Shown piece after piece: positions 21,404 to 33,881 of a stretch of DNA of 64,000 nt. Below the pieces are notes generated by a model, which saw only the letters and a list, made by a program, of their open reading frames with translations, had not been told where the DNA came from and searched no databases. The DNA lies in assembly GCF_019925205.1 (NCBI RefSeq), contig NC_083563.1, positions 7,440,001 to 7,504,000 on the forward strand, written 5' to 3'. This stretch comes from Metopolophium dirhodum (lineage: Eukaryota > Arthropoda > Insecta > Hemiptera > Aphididae). The position numbers and the translations under genes were made by a program. Position 1 is the first letter of the stretch. Each line of letters begins with the position of its first letter.

Positions 21404-24240
21404 ATAAATATTTTTTTTACCGTATAAAACCATTCGTTACATATTATTATTATCTGTGTTATAGTATTTATAACTGCACCATTAATTCCTCTTGTAGATA
21501 CTTACATCCTGCAAGTATCCAACCTATAAAGAATTTTGAAATTAATATTTCGTATAAAAAATATATACGGTAACGGTAATTTTAAAAATAACTTATAAAG
21601 CTACCTACTGCGATAGTAATATAAAAAAAAACACACTTCATTCTAAAATCAATACATTAATTGCTCCAGTCAAAATCTAAAAACCCTATGAATTGAATAA
21701 TGATTATTCCAAATAAGTTAATTTTATAATAACATATATACTTGGTCAATATCTTATATTGGAAATATTAATTATAATAATTATTATTAATGATGTGTTA
21801 CTTGAACATAAACTGTTTATTCACGATATATTTTTATCAGTAATTTCAATTTATAATGGACTGTAAACAGATTTTGGCTCAACATTATGTGTCGAATGCG
21901 TATCTTTCAGTATCATGTCATTACTGTCTGTAGATTTTCTTGTGAGAAATATGAATATGATATTAATATGATATGAATATTAATATACAATATATTTCAA
22001 CTACGAATAAAAAAAAATATTTTGAACCTTAATAGAAAAACAAAGAAACACTGTGACAATTATAATATTAGTTTAAAATAAAATATTAATGTATTTAATA
22101 TACATTTTAGTAATTGTAAATACTTATAATTTATATATCTACTCTAGCAGTCATACAATAGTACAAATGTATGAATTAATGTACTTTAAAGTCGTATATC
22201 AAATTGTATTAAATCCTAAGTTTTTTTTTAAAAATACAACTACGTACATCTACTAAAAATAATGGTTCCATTAAGATTGTAACAATCACATTTTTACTTT
22301 ATATGTTAATGCAACCGCTTCAGTGTCCAATTCAACGTACAAATAGTACCTACCAACCCTTTACGTGCAAAGAATAACATTTTTTTAAACTGTTACTTGG
22401 TGAAAATAATAAAACTAGCTTTGTAAATATGTCCAACAGAACCATTTGAAATTCATAATATATTTTATTTATTTTTTATGGGAACTAACATTTATTGATT
22501 TTATATGTGTTTGATTGTCATCATGTATTACATTTGAACAATAAAGAATATCGTTGGATGTAGAAAGTTTGAGGACTATAAACAGCCAAATTTAAAAATT
22601 TTTATAGGTAGGTACGTTAAAAAATCTTATAAATAGTGAAATAAAATTCCACTTTTATATACATAAATATTGTTTTAGTAGGTAGTGTTCTAAAAAGTTC
22701 TTACCCACTGATTATAATTGATGTTAAATTACAAAAAAGAATAAATTAATTGTTTTTTTGTTCAGTAGAGAACGAACTATAGTTCATGTATCCATGTAAC
22801 AACTTTAAAATTACTGAATGAAAACTGTAAACATTCCTGTCACAAACAGATAACTAATGTAATATAATCTTAAATGTAGATGTATAAATATATTTAATGT
22901 AATGTATTGTTTATACATTTTACGTAATAAAAACATAAAAACATTTTTTTATTTTTTAATAATATAATTGTATTGGGAGGCTGTCGTAGTCACATGTTTA
23001 TCTTCAAAAACTATAACTAAGCACTCGTACGTGGTAATTACGCTATTGTAATAAAAAGAGAAATGATCAAAGAAAGCAAATAAAAAAGAAAATAGATACC
23101 TTTAATAATCAAAAGGATCTACCAGGATTACAAAGAACAAATCTACAAAAAGGCTGCAGTACGTTCAAACGAGCTGGTTAATGGTGGGTCAAATAAGGAG
23201 GAAAATAAAATCTAAAGAAATACTCGGCGGATAAGGCAGGTACAAAACAGGAAATGGCTATAAGTGTAAGTCTTCTTAAGAAGTATCGGCGCACAGTAGT
23301 AGGTACAGATTTTTCGCCAATTTCGATTCAACTTTGAGTATTTTTGTGTACCCTAACAAGTGACAATTCTACATTTTACTCGAAAGAAAATTAAATAAAA
23401 TAATACTACAAATGTGCTTGCTCTCCGCTTTACGATTTTAAAATATTCATCGGGGGTAGGAAAGAGTACAATGGGCTGGAATGCTGGATTATAGCCTTGA
23501 CGATATTAATAATTTAACGTCATTCCACGAACAAATATTATTATTTTTGTTTAATGTTAACTTAACAGTACTTAAACAATATTTAAAATATTTAAACAAT
23601 ACATTATATAGTTTCAATTTATAATATTACGTACTCATAAAAAAAAGTTATTATAAAATATCAATATTTAAAACTTAAAGTTAAAACAACGCACATATTA
23701 CGGAAGTCAAATAATGTGTTTGAATACAAATATGTATTATTAGTTATTATATTCATTATAATTTCAAATAAGTGTTATAATTATATTATAATTTGAAGAA
23801 TAACGGTTATATAACTTATAACCTATATCTTATCATAATTCACAAATACCCTTTACCAATTGGTATCCACTAATAGTGATTTTTAAGTTGGTAGATATAC
23901 GCTTCTTTCTCAAACAATAAATTGTATGCATAGGTAATTATGCATTTATTCAAATTCTATCCATCGAAATTTTAAGTAAGTATGGGTACATACATGCACA
24001 TTAAGCTAAAAGGCTATTTTTTAAAAATATTTTTTCTACAACATTTAAAGGTCTGAGCGATAACGTGACCATTTTTATCATTTATCAAGGTTTTATTTGG
24101 ATTTTACAAACATGCGTGTAGTGCGCACTTATATAACCTAACCTACCTACCTACGTCCTACACACTACATTAAGTGAAACTACAATAAATTTCAAATAAT
24201 GGTCGTAGAGGCGTCCTAGAACGAGGAGGCTGTGAATAAT
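21404..24240. other. A+T-rich stretch with repeat and coding-like scraps
   Basis: 21605-21682 is a remnant of the right end of the GATTCTGAGCG family (ACACACTTCATT... to CAAAATCTAAAA). A 33-codon coding-like scrap at 23107-23215 (plus strand, Lys/Glu-rich, contains YKEQIYKKAAV) has no splice signals. A 25-codon ATG frame lies at 21856-21933. None is strong enough to call a gene. Confidence 0.35.
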
Positions 24241-25330
24241 ATATACATGTAGGTCATATGTGACTGATGTACGTCTTACTCTCGACCGTGCAATCCTCGG
24301 CTCATAATCCTCGGGAAACAGGCGACGCTTTCCGTCGGACCGGAAGTAATGGGATTCGCAAATAATATAGGTAGTGTTGTAGGTACCTATACGCTTTACA
24401 AGACTGGTTTCACTGTAATTTCGTTGCTCTATACGTCTGTAGGTAGGTACATCACTATGTTTAGTGATAATTTAGTACATGTATTTTCATGATATTAAGA
24501 TATTGAGTTATATGACGTATAAGATAGGCACGCACTCGCGGACGACGATCAAAACGGTTTGATTCAGAATCGAACATCGAGACTGACTATGAGTAAAATG
24601 TCGGCGATGGTTACGTTTTTCAAGGCAGATCAACGGGAAATATTGCGGTCACTCGTTTGCGAGTAAAGCCGGGTTTCCGTTATGCAGACGTGCAGTATAA
24701 TTATTGAATTGGTAGGTCAGCGGTATAGTTAAACTATAGACACCTATTATAGGTTAATCATCATCACTATAGCAGTAGTTCAATCGAATTTGCAGCCGAT
24801 ATCATAATGTTATACAAAAATGGAAACAAACGGCCTCAATTTGTTATCAGTTTACAACCGCGAAAATAATATATATTGGTCTCAATAAAATTGGTAATGT
24901 CCTATCCATGTTTTATTATCTAATATGCTATTACTTATACGGCTGTACATATGTAGGTAGGTGTAGGCGGGTGAACATGAGGATGAACAAGACGAAATGT
25001 TGTAGGGTTAAACATTATAGTTTAATTTGTTGGTAAAATGCTACTAATATTTTGTAAACTACATAGCTTCGACTATGAGCTATTAAATATAACTATTAAA
25101 CACGACACAACCCGCGGTGTAGTGAAACTCTGATTATACGGACTGCGCGAGGCGGTTACATTGACTGTGGTCCACAATGTGTTTATGTACGATACCGACT
25201 ATACCGTGCTATACATACTTGCTAACGTGGTAACCGCGATGTTTTCTACACTGTCAATAATCTCTGTAAAACTGCCGCCAGCCTTTTTCTCCTCATAGGT
25301 CGTACAGTTCGACTGTCGATTAGACTGACC
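24240..25330. promoter_or_regulatory. CpG-enriched region, promoter-like
   Basis: Three CpG-rich patches (about 24280-24360, 24520-24680, 25100-25330) interrupt A+T-rich DNA. The middle patch contains a candidate first coding exon on the plus strand. No TATA box was identified. Confidence 0.3.
24589..24662 (+). CDS. candidate first coding exon, unknown protein
   Basis: ATG at 24589 opens 24 codons plus two bases before GA|GTAAAG (donor at 24663). Without splicing the frame stops two bases later (TAA at 24664-24666, 25 residues). The peptide begins MSKMSAMVTFFK and is well mixed. It lies in a CpG-rich patch, as expected of a first exon. The phase 2 exit would fit one of the two open frames of exon 43181-43228, but that is 18 kb away and unproven. 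Confidence 0.25.
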
Positions 25331-25594
25331 AAGACAATATTATCATAAATAGTTTACATGTAGACAGTTTATGAAAATGTAATAGTTTTTAAATTGTAAG
25401 TAAGCAATTATAATTTGAACGAGTAGTTTTTTAGTTATAAGAAAGCACGCTTATGTACAGTGGTATATACTGGTATAATACATGTACCTAGTTTAGGACT
25501 TGGTAGGAAACGAGCCACCATTTAGATATTAGGTACACCTAATAGTACTACAGTCTACAATCTACAAGTTACAACAAGAATAAGAGTATAAATA

Positions 25595-25867
25595 GGGGGA
25601 TGGAGTGGCCGACCCGAGTTCGATACCTCGGCCGTGGGCGGCATTTTTCTTCGGGCAAGTCACGGTGTCCGGAGAACAAGTGCCGCCATGCCGCCATCCC
25701 CCCACCCGGAGCATGGCAGAAACCTACGGGTGCCCCATTAGAAATTATGCCAAAACACAACACACACTAACCTAACCTAACCAACCTACCCAATTTAAAA
25801 ACCTACAGTGCCCTCCCCCACACCCAATAGCCTATGTTGCCGCGGGTTACCCAATAAAAAAAAAATA
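25595..25867 (+). mobile_element. SINE with poly-A tail and target-site duplication
   Basis: A GC-rich 273-bp insertion flanked by a 13-bp direct repeat with one mismatch (AAGAGTATAAATA at 25582-25594, AAGAGTTTAAATA at 25868-25880). The tail is CCCAATAAAAA plus an A run. The head carries a B-box-like GAGTTCGATACC at about 25616, but a full tRNA head with a normally spaced A box is not visible. Inverted segments (GGGGGATGG with CCATCCCCC; GGCGGCA with TGCCGCC) predict a long RNA hairpin. The middle contains a CCTAACCTAA run. Confidence 0.75.
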
Positions 25868-25880
25868 AAGAGTTTAAATA

Positions 25881-26773
25881 ATAAAATATATTTTATAAAG
25901 TCCTATAATAATGCGCTTAGAATATAAAAGGGTATATTGATGATTTGAAAAAAAATATTAGAAAAATGTTGATTGTAAAAACATTTATTTTATTCGTGTA
26001 ATTTTTTTTTTCACAATTTTTGAAATTCCATTATTTTTATTAAACAACGTTGATCCAGTCGTATAAAAAACATTTTAAATAATTCAAATAATATAAACTT
26101 TTTTAAATATTTTATGAGAATTTTTAAATATGATCTTTTTAAAATCTAAATATTTTTTTAAAAAGTTATTACTTTTTTATGAGTTACTAATTTAACATTT
26201 TAAAAAATCGTAAAAAAATAAACGACTTGATTTATATGAATGTTTTTACAATCAAACATTTTCTAAAACCAGATTTACAATTACTTGGCTATTTTAAAAT
26301 TAAAAACAAAAATTAGGTTTAAATTTTTTTATTTTCAGTTTAAAAATTAAAATTTTACCAATATTTTAATATGTGTGTAGCGCAAAAGTCAACAAATTAA
26401 AAATAAAAAAAAAAATATTGATTAGAACAAAAGTTATTTAATTTGCCATGTCTTCCTGTTACACCCTTGCATCCTGTATATTAGCTACCTCACTCTAATT
26501 TAGGTAAGTTAATCTTATGGGATTTCCTAATGTTTGTATGGTAGCACCGGGCTACCTAGTACCTAGGTACAAAGTTAGCATAATGTTAACATCACTTGCT
26601 AATTATTAAAATTATATAAAAATCATAAGAATTAAAATTAAATTAATAATTTACCTGCCTAAATAGTAAATACTAAGTATTTATGTAATACATCTGTATA
26701 AAAATCATTGATATTGAATACTTAAGTTTCAGTATCTATTTAAATAACAAACATAAATACAATTTACAACATC
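25881..26773. other. no gene recognised
   Basis: A+T-rich DNA. A consensus-like plus donor (TTTAG|GTAAGT, about 26502) has no open exon behind it. Confidence 0.5.
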
Positions 26774-26856
26774 GTCAGGATGGCCGAGTGGTCTAAGGCG
26801 CTGCGTTCAGGTCGCAGTCCACTCTGTGGGCGTGGGTTCGAATCCCACTTCTGACA
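26774..26856 (+). tRNA. tRNA-Leu (anticodon CAG)
   Basis: An 83-nt cloverleaf. The acceptor stem GTCAGGA pairs with TTCTGAC (one G-T pair), with discriminator A at 26856. The anticodon arm CTGCG-TTCAGGT-CGCAG puts CAG at positions 34-36. A long variable arm (ACTCTGTGGGCGT region) is typical of a leucine type II tRNA. Internal Pol III promoter: A box TGGCCGAGTGG and B box GGTTCGAATCC. No intron and no encoded CCA. It is a nuclear gene decoding CUG. A T run six bases downstream serves as terminator. The flanks are unremarkable A+T-rich DNA, and it appears intact and functional. Confidence 0.97.
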
Positions 26857-26862
26857 TCTGAA

Positions 26863-26867
26863 TTTTT
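26863..26867 (+). terminator. Pol III T-run terminator of tRNA-Leu
   Basis: TTTTT six bases after the discriminator base, with a second run of seven T at 26871-26877. This is the usual Pol III stop signal. Confidence 0.85.
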
Positions 26868-27989
26868 GCATTTTTTTACGATTTCATTACCATTAATCGA
26901 ATTATTCTATTATATATATTATTATTATTATTTACACAATTTAGAATTAATACAACAATTCCACAATTTATAACAATTATTGTTATGATTTTAATAATTT
27001 ACTATAGAAATCCCACAAATTTGAAAATAGTTTAATAATATTAATTAGATTCTCGTTACTTACTCATATCTATATTATTAATGTTTGTATATAGTTATGT
27101 CTGATATAGTTTATAAGAGATAATTCAAACTAGAAATTTAATGAACTAATACGTCTACTGACTCCCAGGGTCGATGATCATGGTATGCATTAATAGGAAA
27201 TAAAGTTATAGGTAAAAATATGTATTTCAGTTATACTTGTAGTATTTGTTTGTACATAGTATACTATATAGGTACATATTATGATAAAGTTCCTCTAAAT
27301 TTTAATATTCTAAACCTATATTATAAATGTACCTATATCAAAATAATATTTTCATATATTTTGTTAAGAGTGATGTGTTATAGAAGAAAAAATTACGCTT
27401 TCCTGTATGATAGTAGGTACCTACGTCCATTAAATACCTAACACGTAGTGATGAGAATTTGTACAATACATACATTTATTTTATACAATGATGTATAACG
27501 TTTTTAAAAAAGTTTATTAATTACTTCATTCTCATTGCCCATTGGTTATTACTTTGAGTATATTTTTTTAATAGGGTTCAATTTTCAAACGAGAAATGGT
27601 TGAGTAATCAAGGCTTAATTAGGTTTGTAAAATTGTAGGTACCTAGTTTAAACTAATATTTTTGCTAAAAACCAATCACACATTTTTTATAATTATTGTA
27701 ATATTATTTCATATAATATTACGTGCTGTTATACTATAACTTACAAAGCAATTAACCGTCGTACCTACTGTAGTACTGCGTGATTAGATTGGTAGTATAA
27801 ATAGCTTTAAATTCATCTAAATATAATACAAATTTCATTGTGTAGATTAAATATTAAATAATAATTTATAAACGTAGATAGTAGCAAAAACTTTCAAGCC
27901 CCTATTTTTAGTTAAATATCCGATTTCGTCGAAAATAGAACTTGAAAAGAAACGTCTATTATATAAGATTGTAAATATGCGTTTATGTG
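26868..27989. other. no gene recognised
   Basis: A+T-rich DNA with two copies of TAGGTACCTA (27414, 27636). The plus open frame at 27220-27441 is Tyr/Ile-rich and unsupported. Confidence 0.55.
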
Positions 27990-28900
27990 ATTTTCAGAGT
28001 TCTACAAGAAAAACTTATGAGGAAACTCGTATTACATTTTCAAGTATTAGCAATTATAATTTAAAGAAAGGTGGGAAATGGGTTTATGACCCCAAAAAAA
28101 AACTAAAAAAAAATGAAAATTTATAATGCTCGTAAACTGCTCAAACCAAGTCAAAATGTTATCAATTACAAGAATTTGATAAAATAAACATGTGGTGAAA
28201 ATTTCAAGTATCTACAGTTCTTCGTTTTTGAATATTAAAACAAGATAAAAAATCAATACATGAGAAATCGAGTGCTTGTAGATCCAACCTTGTAGAAATT
28301 TGAACTTCAAACGTTCATAAAAATTTAATTTGACTTTCAGGTAGAAATTTTTTTTGATAAAGGTAGACAAACGTATGACGAATCTTTAATTCAATTTTCA
28401 AATTTTATTTTTAAAAACAAAAAATCTTATGAATTTCAAACTTGAAATAATTTGCACATTTTTGTGATTTTTAAGTATTTTGTCAAAATCAAAACTTTAA
28501 ATGTTTATAAAAAAAAATTGTGACTGTATTTTTAATATTTTTCAACTGTCATTGTAACAATATATTAGAAGCCTTGTATTGAATGTTCAACCTTTTACCC
28601 AACAAATACAATTTTATTGACATTCATAGAAAAAAAAACTACAAAATATGGAAACTAAAAATGTCTGTAAACGGTTTACAACAAATAAAAATATTTTTAA
28701 AATGGTATCGTGTATAGAAAATGCTAATATAAAAAACCAGTGAAAATAGTAAGTTAAGTATCTACCTATTAATATTTAATATTTAACTGTAGTGTATCTT
28801 TCGCAGTATTGCTATTTTATCACAAAAAAAATTAAAACAAAATATAATAACATTTATTTTCTATTTACATCACTATTTTTTAGAAAACATTTCTATAAAT
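27990..28900 (+). repeat. GATTCTGAGCG-family repeat, internal part
   Basis: It carries family blocks AAACTTATGAGGAAACTCGT, CTACAGTTCTTCGTTTTTGA, GAGAAATCGAGTG, CCAACAAATACAATTTTATTGA and the segment shared with the copy at 19.6 kb (28735-28880). Both termini are missing or too diverged. The direct duplication seen in other copies is present at a spacing of about 530 bp. Confidence 0.65.
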
Positions 28901-29600
28901 TTCCAGTGAAGACAACTTATGAAAACCCTTGTATTAAATTATCAGGAACATTTCAAATACCTATAAATATCACAAAAGGAGCAAAAATATATAGAAAATT
29001 ATAATTTATAGTGTCATGTCTATTAAATACTTATAATATGAGTATATAGAGAATATTTCAAGTCACTGCAGACGCACACAACTAGCTACTACTATAATAA
29101 CCCACTGTACATAACTATTGTAATAACACTTAATTTCGGTTATGATTAATACATCAAAATATCAAATTATTTTTATAAACAAAAACAAAGCTATAATAAT
29201 AATATACTTTCAACAGTCAACATCCCCAGCTGTACTAATAATGGATTTAAAAACCTTATTATGATTTATTAAAGGTGTCTTTGACGGCGAAAGACGAATG
29301 AAAATAAGAAAGAGAGAGAGAGATAGAGTGAGAGGGAGAGAAGGAGGGACATGAAATAAAAAAATGTTGAATTAATGCAGTTGGCGTGGACTAGCTAATA
29401 ATAAAATTGAGAATAACGATAAATTACAATTATATTATATACTCAGACCTCAATTCATATTGGCTTATATCACGTTCTCCGCATAATTGAAAAGCAAAAA
29501 ATATAACTAATAGTGATAATAATAATCAAAAAAAAAAAATTTTTAACATTTGCAAACAACACAACAACAGCCCATTTTTTTTTTTTTTGTTCTTTTAGAT
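28901..29600. other. no gene; GA microsatellite
   Basis: A (GA)n-rich purine tract at about 29308-29345 with variations. Otherwise A+T-rich. Confidence 0.6.
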
Positions 29601-29930
29601 TAGGTTTGTTTTTTCTCATTTTTTTCCTCGAGCCCTCTGATGAGGTTAACTCAGAGCTCGTTACAGAACCCTGCGATGTTTAATAGTCTTGGCAACGGAT
29701 CAACCATACGACTCGGCCAAAATAACGTTAACGCATTGTAGTATTTTTTCTCTACCCTCCTCCTCCTATATTCTTGCTATACCCGCATCCGCTACGGCTA
29801 AGGTTTTATACGTGAATGTACTCGTACACCCAAGCATATACTCGCATATTAGACACATTATTATGAATCTAAAGGAATAGCAGAGTGAACCTACAAAGAG
29901 TTAACGAGACGACAACCTCTAGGCTATAAT
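29600..29930. other. mixed-composition segment, possible regulatory or exon DNA
   Basis: Less A+T-rich than its flanks and CpG-containing. It holds an interrupted hairpin (CGAGC..TCTGA / TCAGAGCTCG, about 29630-29660) and a 21-codon ATG frame at 29677-29742. The 63-codon frame at 29689-29880 begins with TTG, not ATG. No splice sites of quality, so no gene is called. Confidence 0.3.
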
Positions 29931-32102
29931 ATGGTAGCACATTTAATTAGTTTTTCCATCAACGAAATTTTCGGTACCTATATAGTAAATAAAATAGAAA
30001 AAAAGGAGAAAATTACACTTTTATATTATTATAGTCTTGTACCTACTCTAGTAAATTATAGTAGGTATACCTATATAATATATTGTTGGTATTGCCTCCA
30101 ATTCAAACCGGGTTATTACCGCTCTATATCTATGCTATGTTCGATTCATTTAAGAAGATCCCCCAAAAAACCACTCACTTTCTAGCAGAATATAATTTAT
30201 ACTTTTATCTTTATATAAGTATTGAATTAGTCGAGGAAAAATGTTGACTATTTTGTAATTAGTTGTGACAGATTTGGAATGTGTACGAAATTAATTACAA
30301 TAAATGGTAAATTGTTAAGTAATAAATTATTAACTGGCTGAATAGACGCATAAACTTTATAGTTTTTAAATATATATTTACTTTATATTCAGGCACCCAC
30401 ACAAACGTTTAATTTTATCAGATGCTTAAACGATGTTATTTATTACATTCGATTATGCATACATGTATAAATAACGATATTCGTTAATCGTAGGTAATAT
30501 TAACGTAAGTATTTTGGCATTTTTCAAACTTTTTTTAAATGTTTTAACAGTTGAAAATATTAAATAAATGTGTTCAGAAATATGATAAATCATAAATCTC
30601 AAACTTTTTACAAACTACTTGATTTTAACAATGTAAAATAAAAGAAATAGTAAAAATAATTTTAAAAACAATTACTGATTTTGGATACATTTGTCTAACT
30701 TGGATCTTAAACTTTGATATAATATATCAAAAGAGATTTATTTCATGTCATAATTTAAATATTTGTTTCATCTTGTTTACTTTTTCGAAAGTGTTTTGAA
30801 TTATTTACATGTTTTTCGACATTCCGTAAGAGGGTTGAATACAGAGTAGACTTCTTGAATAAGACAACAAGTTTAGTGGTTTATGGATATGTTTAAAATT
30901 ACCACTTTCCAATGTATCCCAATAGCATAATTTGAAAAAAAATATTTCCAGAAGTTTAAAACATTGGGCAATAATATGATAATAATACTCTATTGTAAAA
31001 TTATAATTATAAATGCTTACATTGCATAATAAGTAGGTAGTGCGTACCTACTATAAAGTATAAACTATAAAGTTAATTACCAAGGAAATAGGTAGGTAAT
31101 AACATTTTTTGTGAAAATAAATCAATCATTGTGTTTCTATTATTTGTGAGTCCATCATCAAAATATGCTTCAAACATCAACAAAGGGTAGTTTCTGGATC
31201 TAGTTAGTACTTGGGGGATCCAAAAATAAAAACGATAGAAGTATTTAATTATGGACTTTTAGTTTTTTTATTTTTGATATACATTGATAGAATTTTTTTC
31301 TATGTAAAAAAAGCATGGACATCCAATACAAAGTTCCACGCAAGTTGTTCTTTCAACTAAAATTGTTTCAAAATATATTGACAAAATTGGTCAAAATCAC
31401 CAAAATTATTTTATACTTAGTTAAATAATATTCGTGTTTATATAATTATATAAATATATCATATATTATAATATCATATTTAATATGATTAAATGTGTAA
31501 TTTTAGTACTTAAGTCTTCAAAATTAATTACAAATGTCTATAAGTTATTCTTACTAGAATTAAAAAAAAAGTGATTGAGTTACATTAAAAACCGAAATTG
31601 CCTAGAATCTAAAACAAATAACTAATATCAATATTATTGTTAAATACAATTATTTAAAATCACTCATGGTAAATAATATGAATAAATCATAAAATATCAT
31701 TGGAAGTAGAAGCTTTACAGTGCGCACCGTCTATGCTCAGAATAGTTTTTACTTTAGTATGCAATGATCACCATTGAATTTAAATTTACCTCATCAACTA
31801 CAACAGTGACTTACGAAATTACGAGATAACATTGAAATTTTCTAAACTTTAATGAACTTCCCTGTTTTATTTATTTATTTTTTAATTGTAGAGACAATTC
31901 TAAAATTATCTATGTCACTAATATCTAACGTTGTCATTGTAGGTACAATAAAAAAATGCATGTTGCATGTATTCAAATTGTTAATACTATACTAAAATGC
32001 ACGTAGTTCTTTTAGTTTAAACACGCCATTTGATTATAATAATGGGAATGGCTGAAGGTAAAATGCAATATTTACACACCAAATAACTAAATAAGCTACC
32101 CC
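29931..32102. other. no gene recognised
   Basis: A+T-rich. A diverged stretch at 31250-31430 faintly resembles the interior of the GATTCTGAGCG family in reverse. Nothing coding was seen. Confidence 0.5.
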
Positions 32103-32240
32103 ATGTGGAGTTATATACTTACCTATATTCCACGGAAAAAAGGTCTAAACAAACATACACCACACGTTTCCACTGAACTACTGAAGTATGTAATAATGCC
32201 AGCCCATGTGACAGAAAGAAGATTTAAAAATTTAAAACAG
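32103..32240 (+). CDS. candidate coding exon, unknown protein
   Basis: ATG at 32103 opens 46 codons to CAG|GTATTA at 32240/32241. Unlike the flanks, the codons look used, with a basic, well-mixed peptide: a P-R-K-K-G-L-N-K motif, then T-E-L-L-K-Y and V-T-E-R-R-F-K-N. The frame remains open past the donor to 32360 but becomes Phe/Tyr-rich there, which supports the donor as the true end. No good acceptor or promoter lies just upstream. It could be a first coding exon or a relic of a mobile-element gene. Family not recognised. Confidence 0.3.
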
Positions 32241-33111
32241 GTATTATCTGTGTTTCATATTTTTTATAATACATACAATTTTGGTATAATATTTGTATCT
32301 TTATACACGTATTTTTATTCAACAGATTTATATTTTAGTTCAAGTTGCATTATAATATAAAGTACAAGCAAGGAATCATTTGTTTTTTTTTTTACTTTAT
32401 GTTAATAATATAGTATTTACATAAATTATAAATGTAATTTTATTTATCCATAAATCTTATAGGTTGTGTTGAATTTTTATTTATATACATTCGTAATTTA
32501 GACAATCAAAATATATTATAATAAAAATTTATTTTAAAAAAATATAAATTTTAAAATCTTATAAGTCATTATTATAGTTGTTACTAGTCTTGTTATTATA
32601 CTTAGGTATACGATATTAGTATGCATATCATGGTTTTAGAATAATTTGAATTTATTATATATATTATATATATATGAAAACAAGATCATAAAAACAGCCA
32701 ATTTTTTAATTGTATTTTTTATGGATTTTATTAATAATTGGTAAAAGTTTCAAATCTCTAACATTGATTCTTTTTAAATTATAGCAATTCAATCAAAAAT
32801 TGATTTTTTAATGGAAAACGAATGTGGCGTAAATTGGAGCGCTTTCCAACTGTTATTCCTTGTGAAAACGTGTTAAAACCAAATAATTAATGATCTATTT
32901 AAAGTAGGTACAATCAATAACCAATTTTCTACTGAGAAATATATGGTAAGTATGACGTGGTGATTGGATTATAAATTACCCGAAAATTATCATGAACGTA
33001 AGATAATATTATGACACATCACGTTATAACATGCATAGTTTTTCTCAGTCTACAATAGTTAGGTACCAATTGTGAACGATAGTTAGAAAATCATAGTATA
33101 AATTCTACTCC
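32241..33111. other. no gene recognised
   Basis: A+T-rich with a TA microsatellite near 32655-32680. Confidence 0.55.
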
Positions 33112-33339
33112 AAAATAATTTTAGCAAGTGATATGTTCTCTGGGGTTTTATTATTTGATCTGACGTCTGTATATGGTGCTATGGATGTGGACTTGTGGCA
33201 ATAGATTATTTTGATGTTTGGCGGAAAGAACCTTCATACATGTTTAACCCAAGTCCGGTTCGATTTGTCTCGCAATACATTTTATTATGTCGGTGCGATA
33301 ACCACGTATGCCCCGATTATATACATCTATAGTGTGTAA
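33112..33339 (+). pseudogene. reverse-transcriptase-like relic
   Basis: One frame runs 33112-33339 with a single internal TAG (33202-33204). It reads S-G-V-L-L-F-D-L-T-S-V-Y-G, which resembles reverse-transcriptase motif A of non-LTR elements (hydrophobic-x-D-L-x-x-A/V-Y-D), with the catalytic Asp present. Further on come L-T-Q-V-R-F and Y-Y-V-G. It is too short to place in a clade. Motifs B and C (YADD) were not found downstream. Interpreted as a degraded fragment of a retrotransposon ORF2. Confidence 0.45.
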
Positions 33340-33881
33340 GTATAATATTATAACTTATATTGTAACAATATTATGTACACTAGGGTGGTCCCAGTCTATA
33401 AGGTATGAATTTCTAATTATGTCTTTTCTTAAATTATACTTTTCAATAATATTTGAATACACTTAAAAACGATGTACAAGAAGTTCCATGTGAATTGAAC
33501 AAGGTAGACCCGTGCCACAAAAGAGTTGAAATTCTCTATATCTGTTTTTTTATGAAAATAGCATATTTTTCTTAGATTTTAAGCATAGTATATTAAATAA
33601 TGGTTCTATAAAGCAAAAAACGATAATACATAATTTGTTAAGAAAAATATTTTATATTATTTATAATATTAAACATTTTTTCATAAACTTAATATTTATC
33701 TCGAACATTATATTTAAAAAATAATAATTACACAAATCTTGCAAAAAAAAATATTATTTATTTTGTCGAAAAGTAAATATTAACATTAGACTGTTAGTAA
33801 AAATATATTTGTTGATATAAAATTACGCTAAATATACCAGGACACCGATAACGAGACAACATTTTGTGAGTTTGCAAGCCC
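33340..33881. other. no gene recognised
   Basis: A+T-rich spacer between two mobile-element relics. Confidence 0.5.

Noticed and set aside
28012..28125. Acceptor-bounded plus-strand frame with Thr/Ser/Lys-rich peptide
   Set aside because: The DNA belongs to the GATTCTGAGCG repeat family and recurs in other copies.
29630..29665. CTGATGAG next to a short stem, reminiscent of a hammerhead ribozyme core
   Set aside because: The required GAAA box and closing stems are absent; the local pairing is a simple interrupted hairpin.
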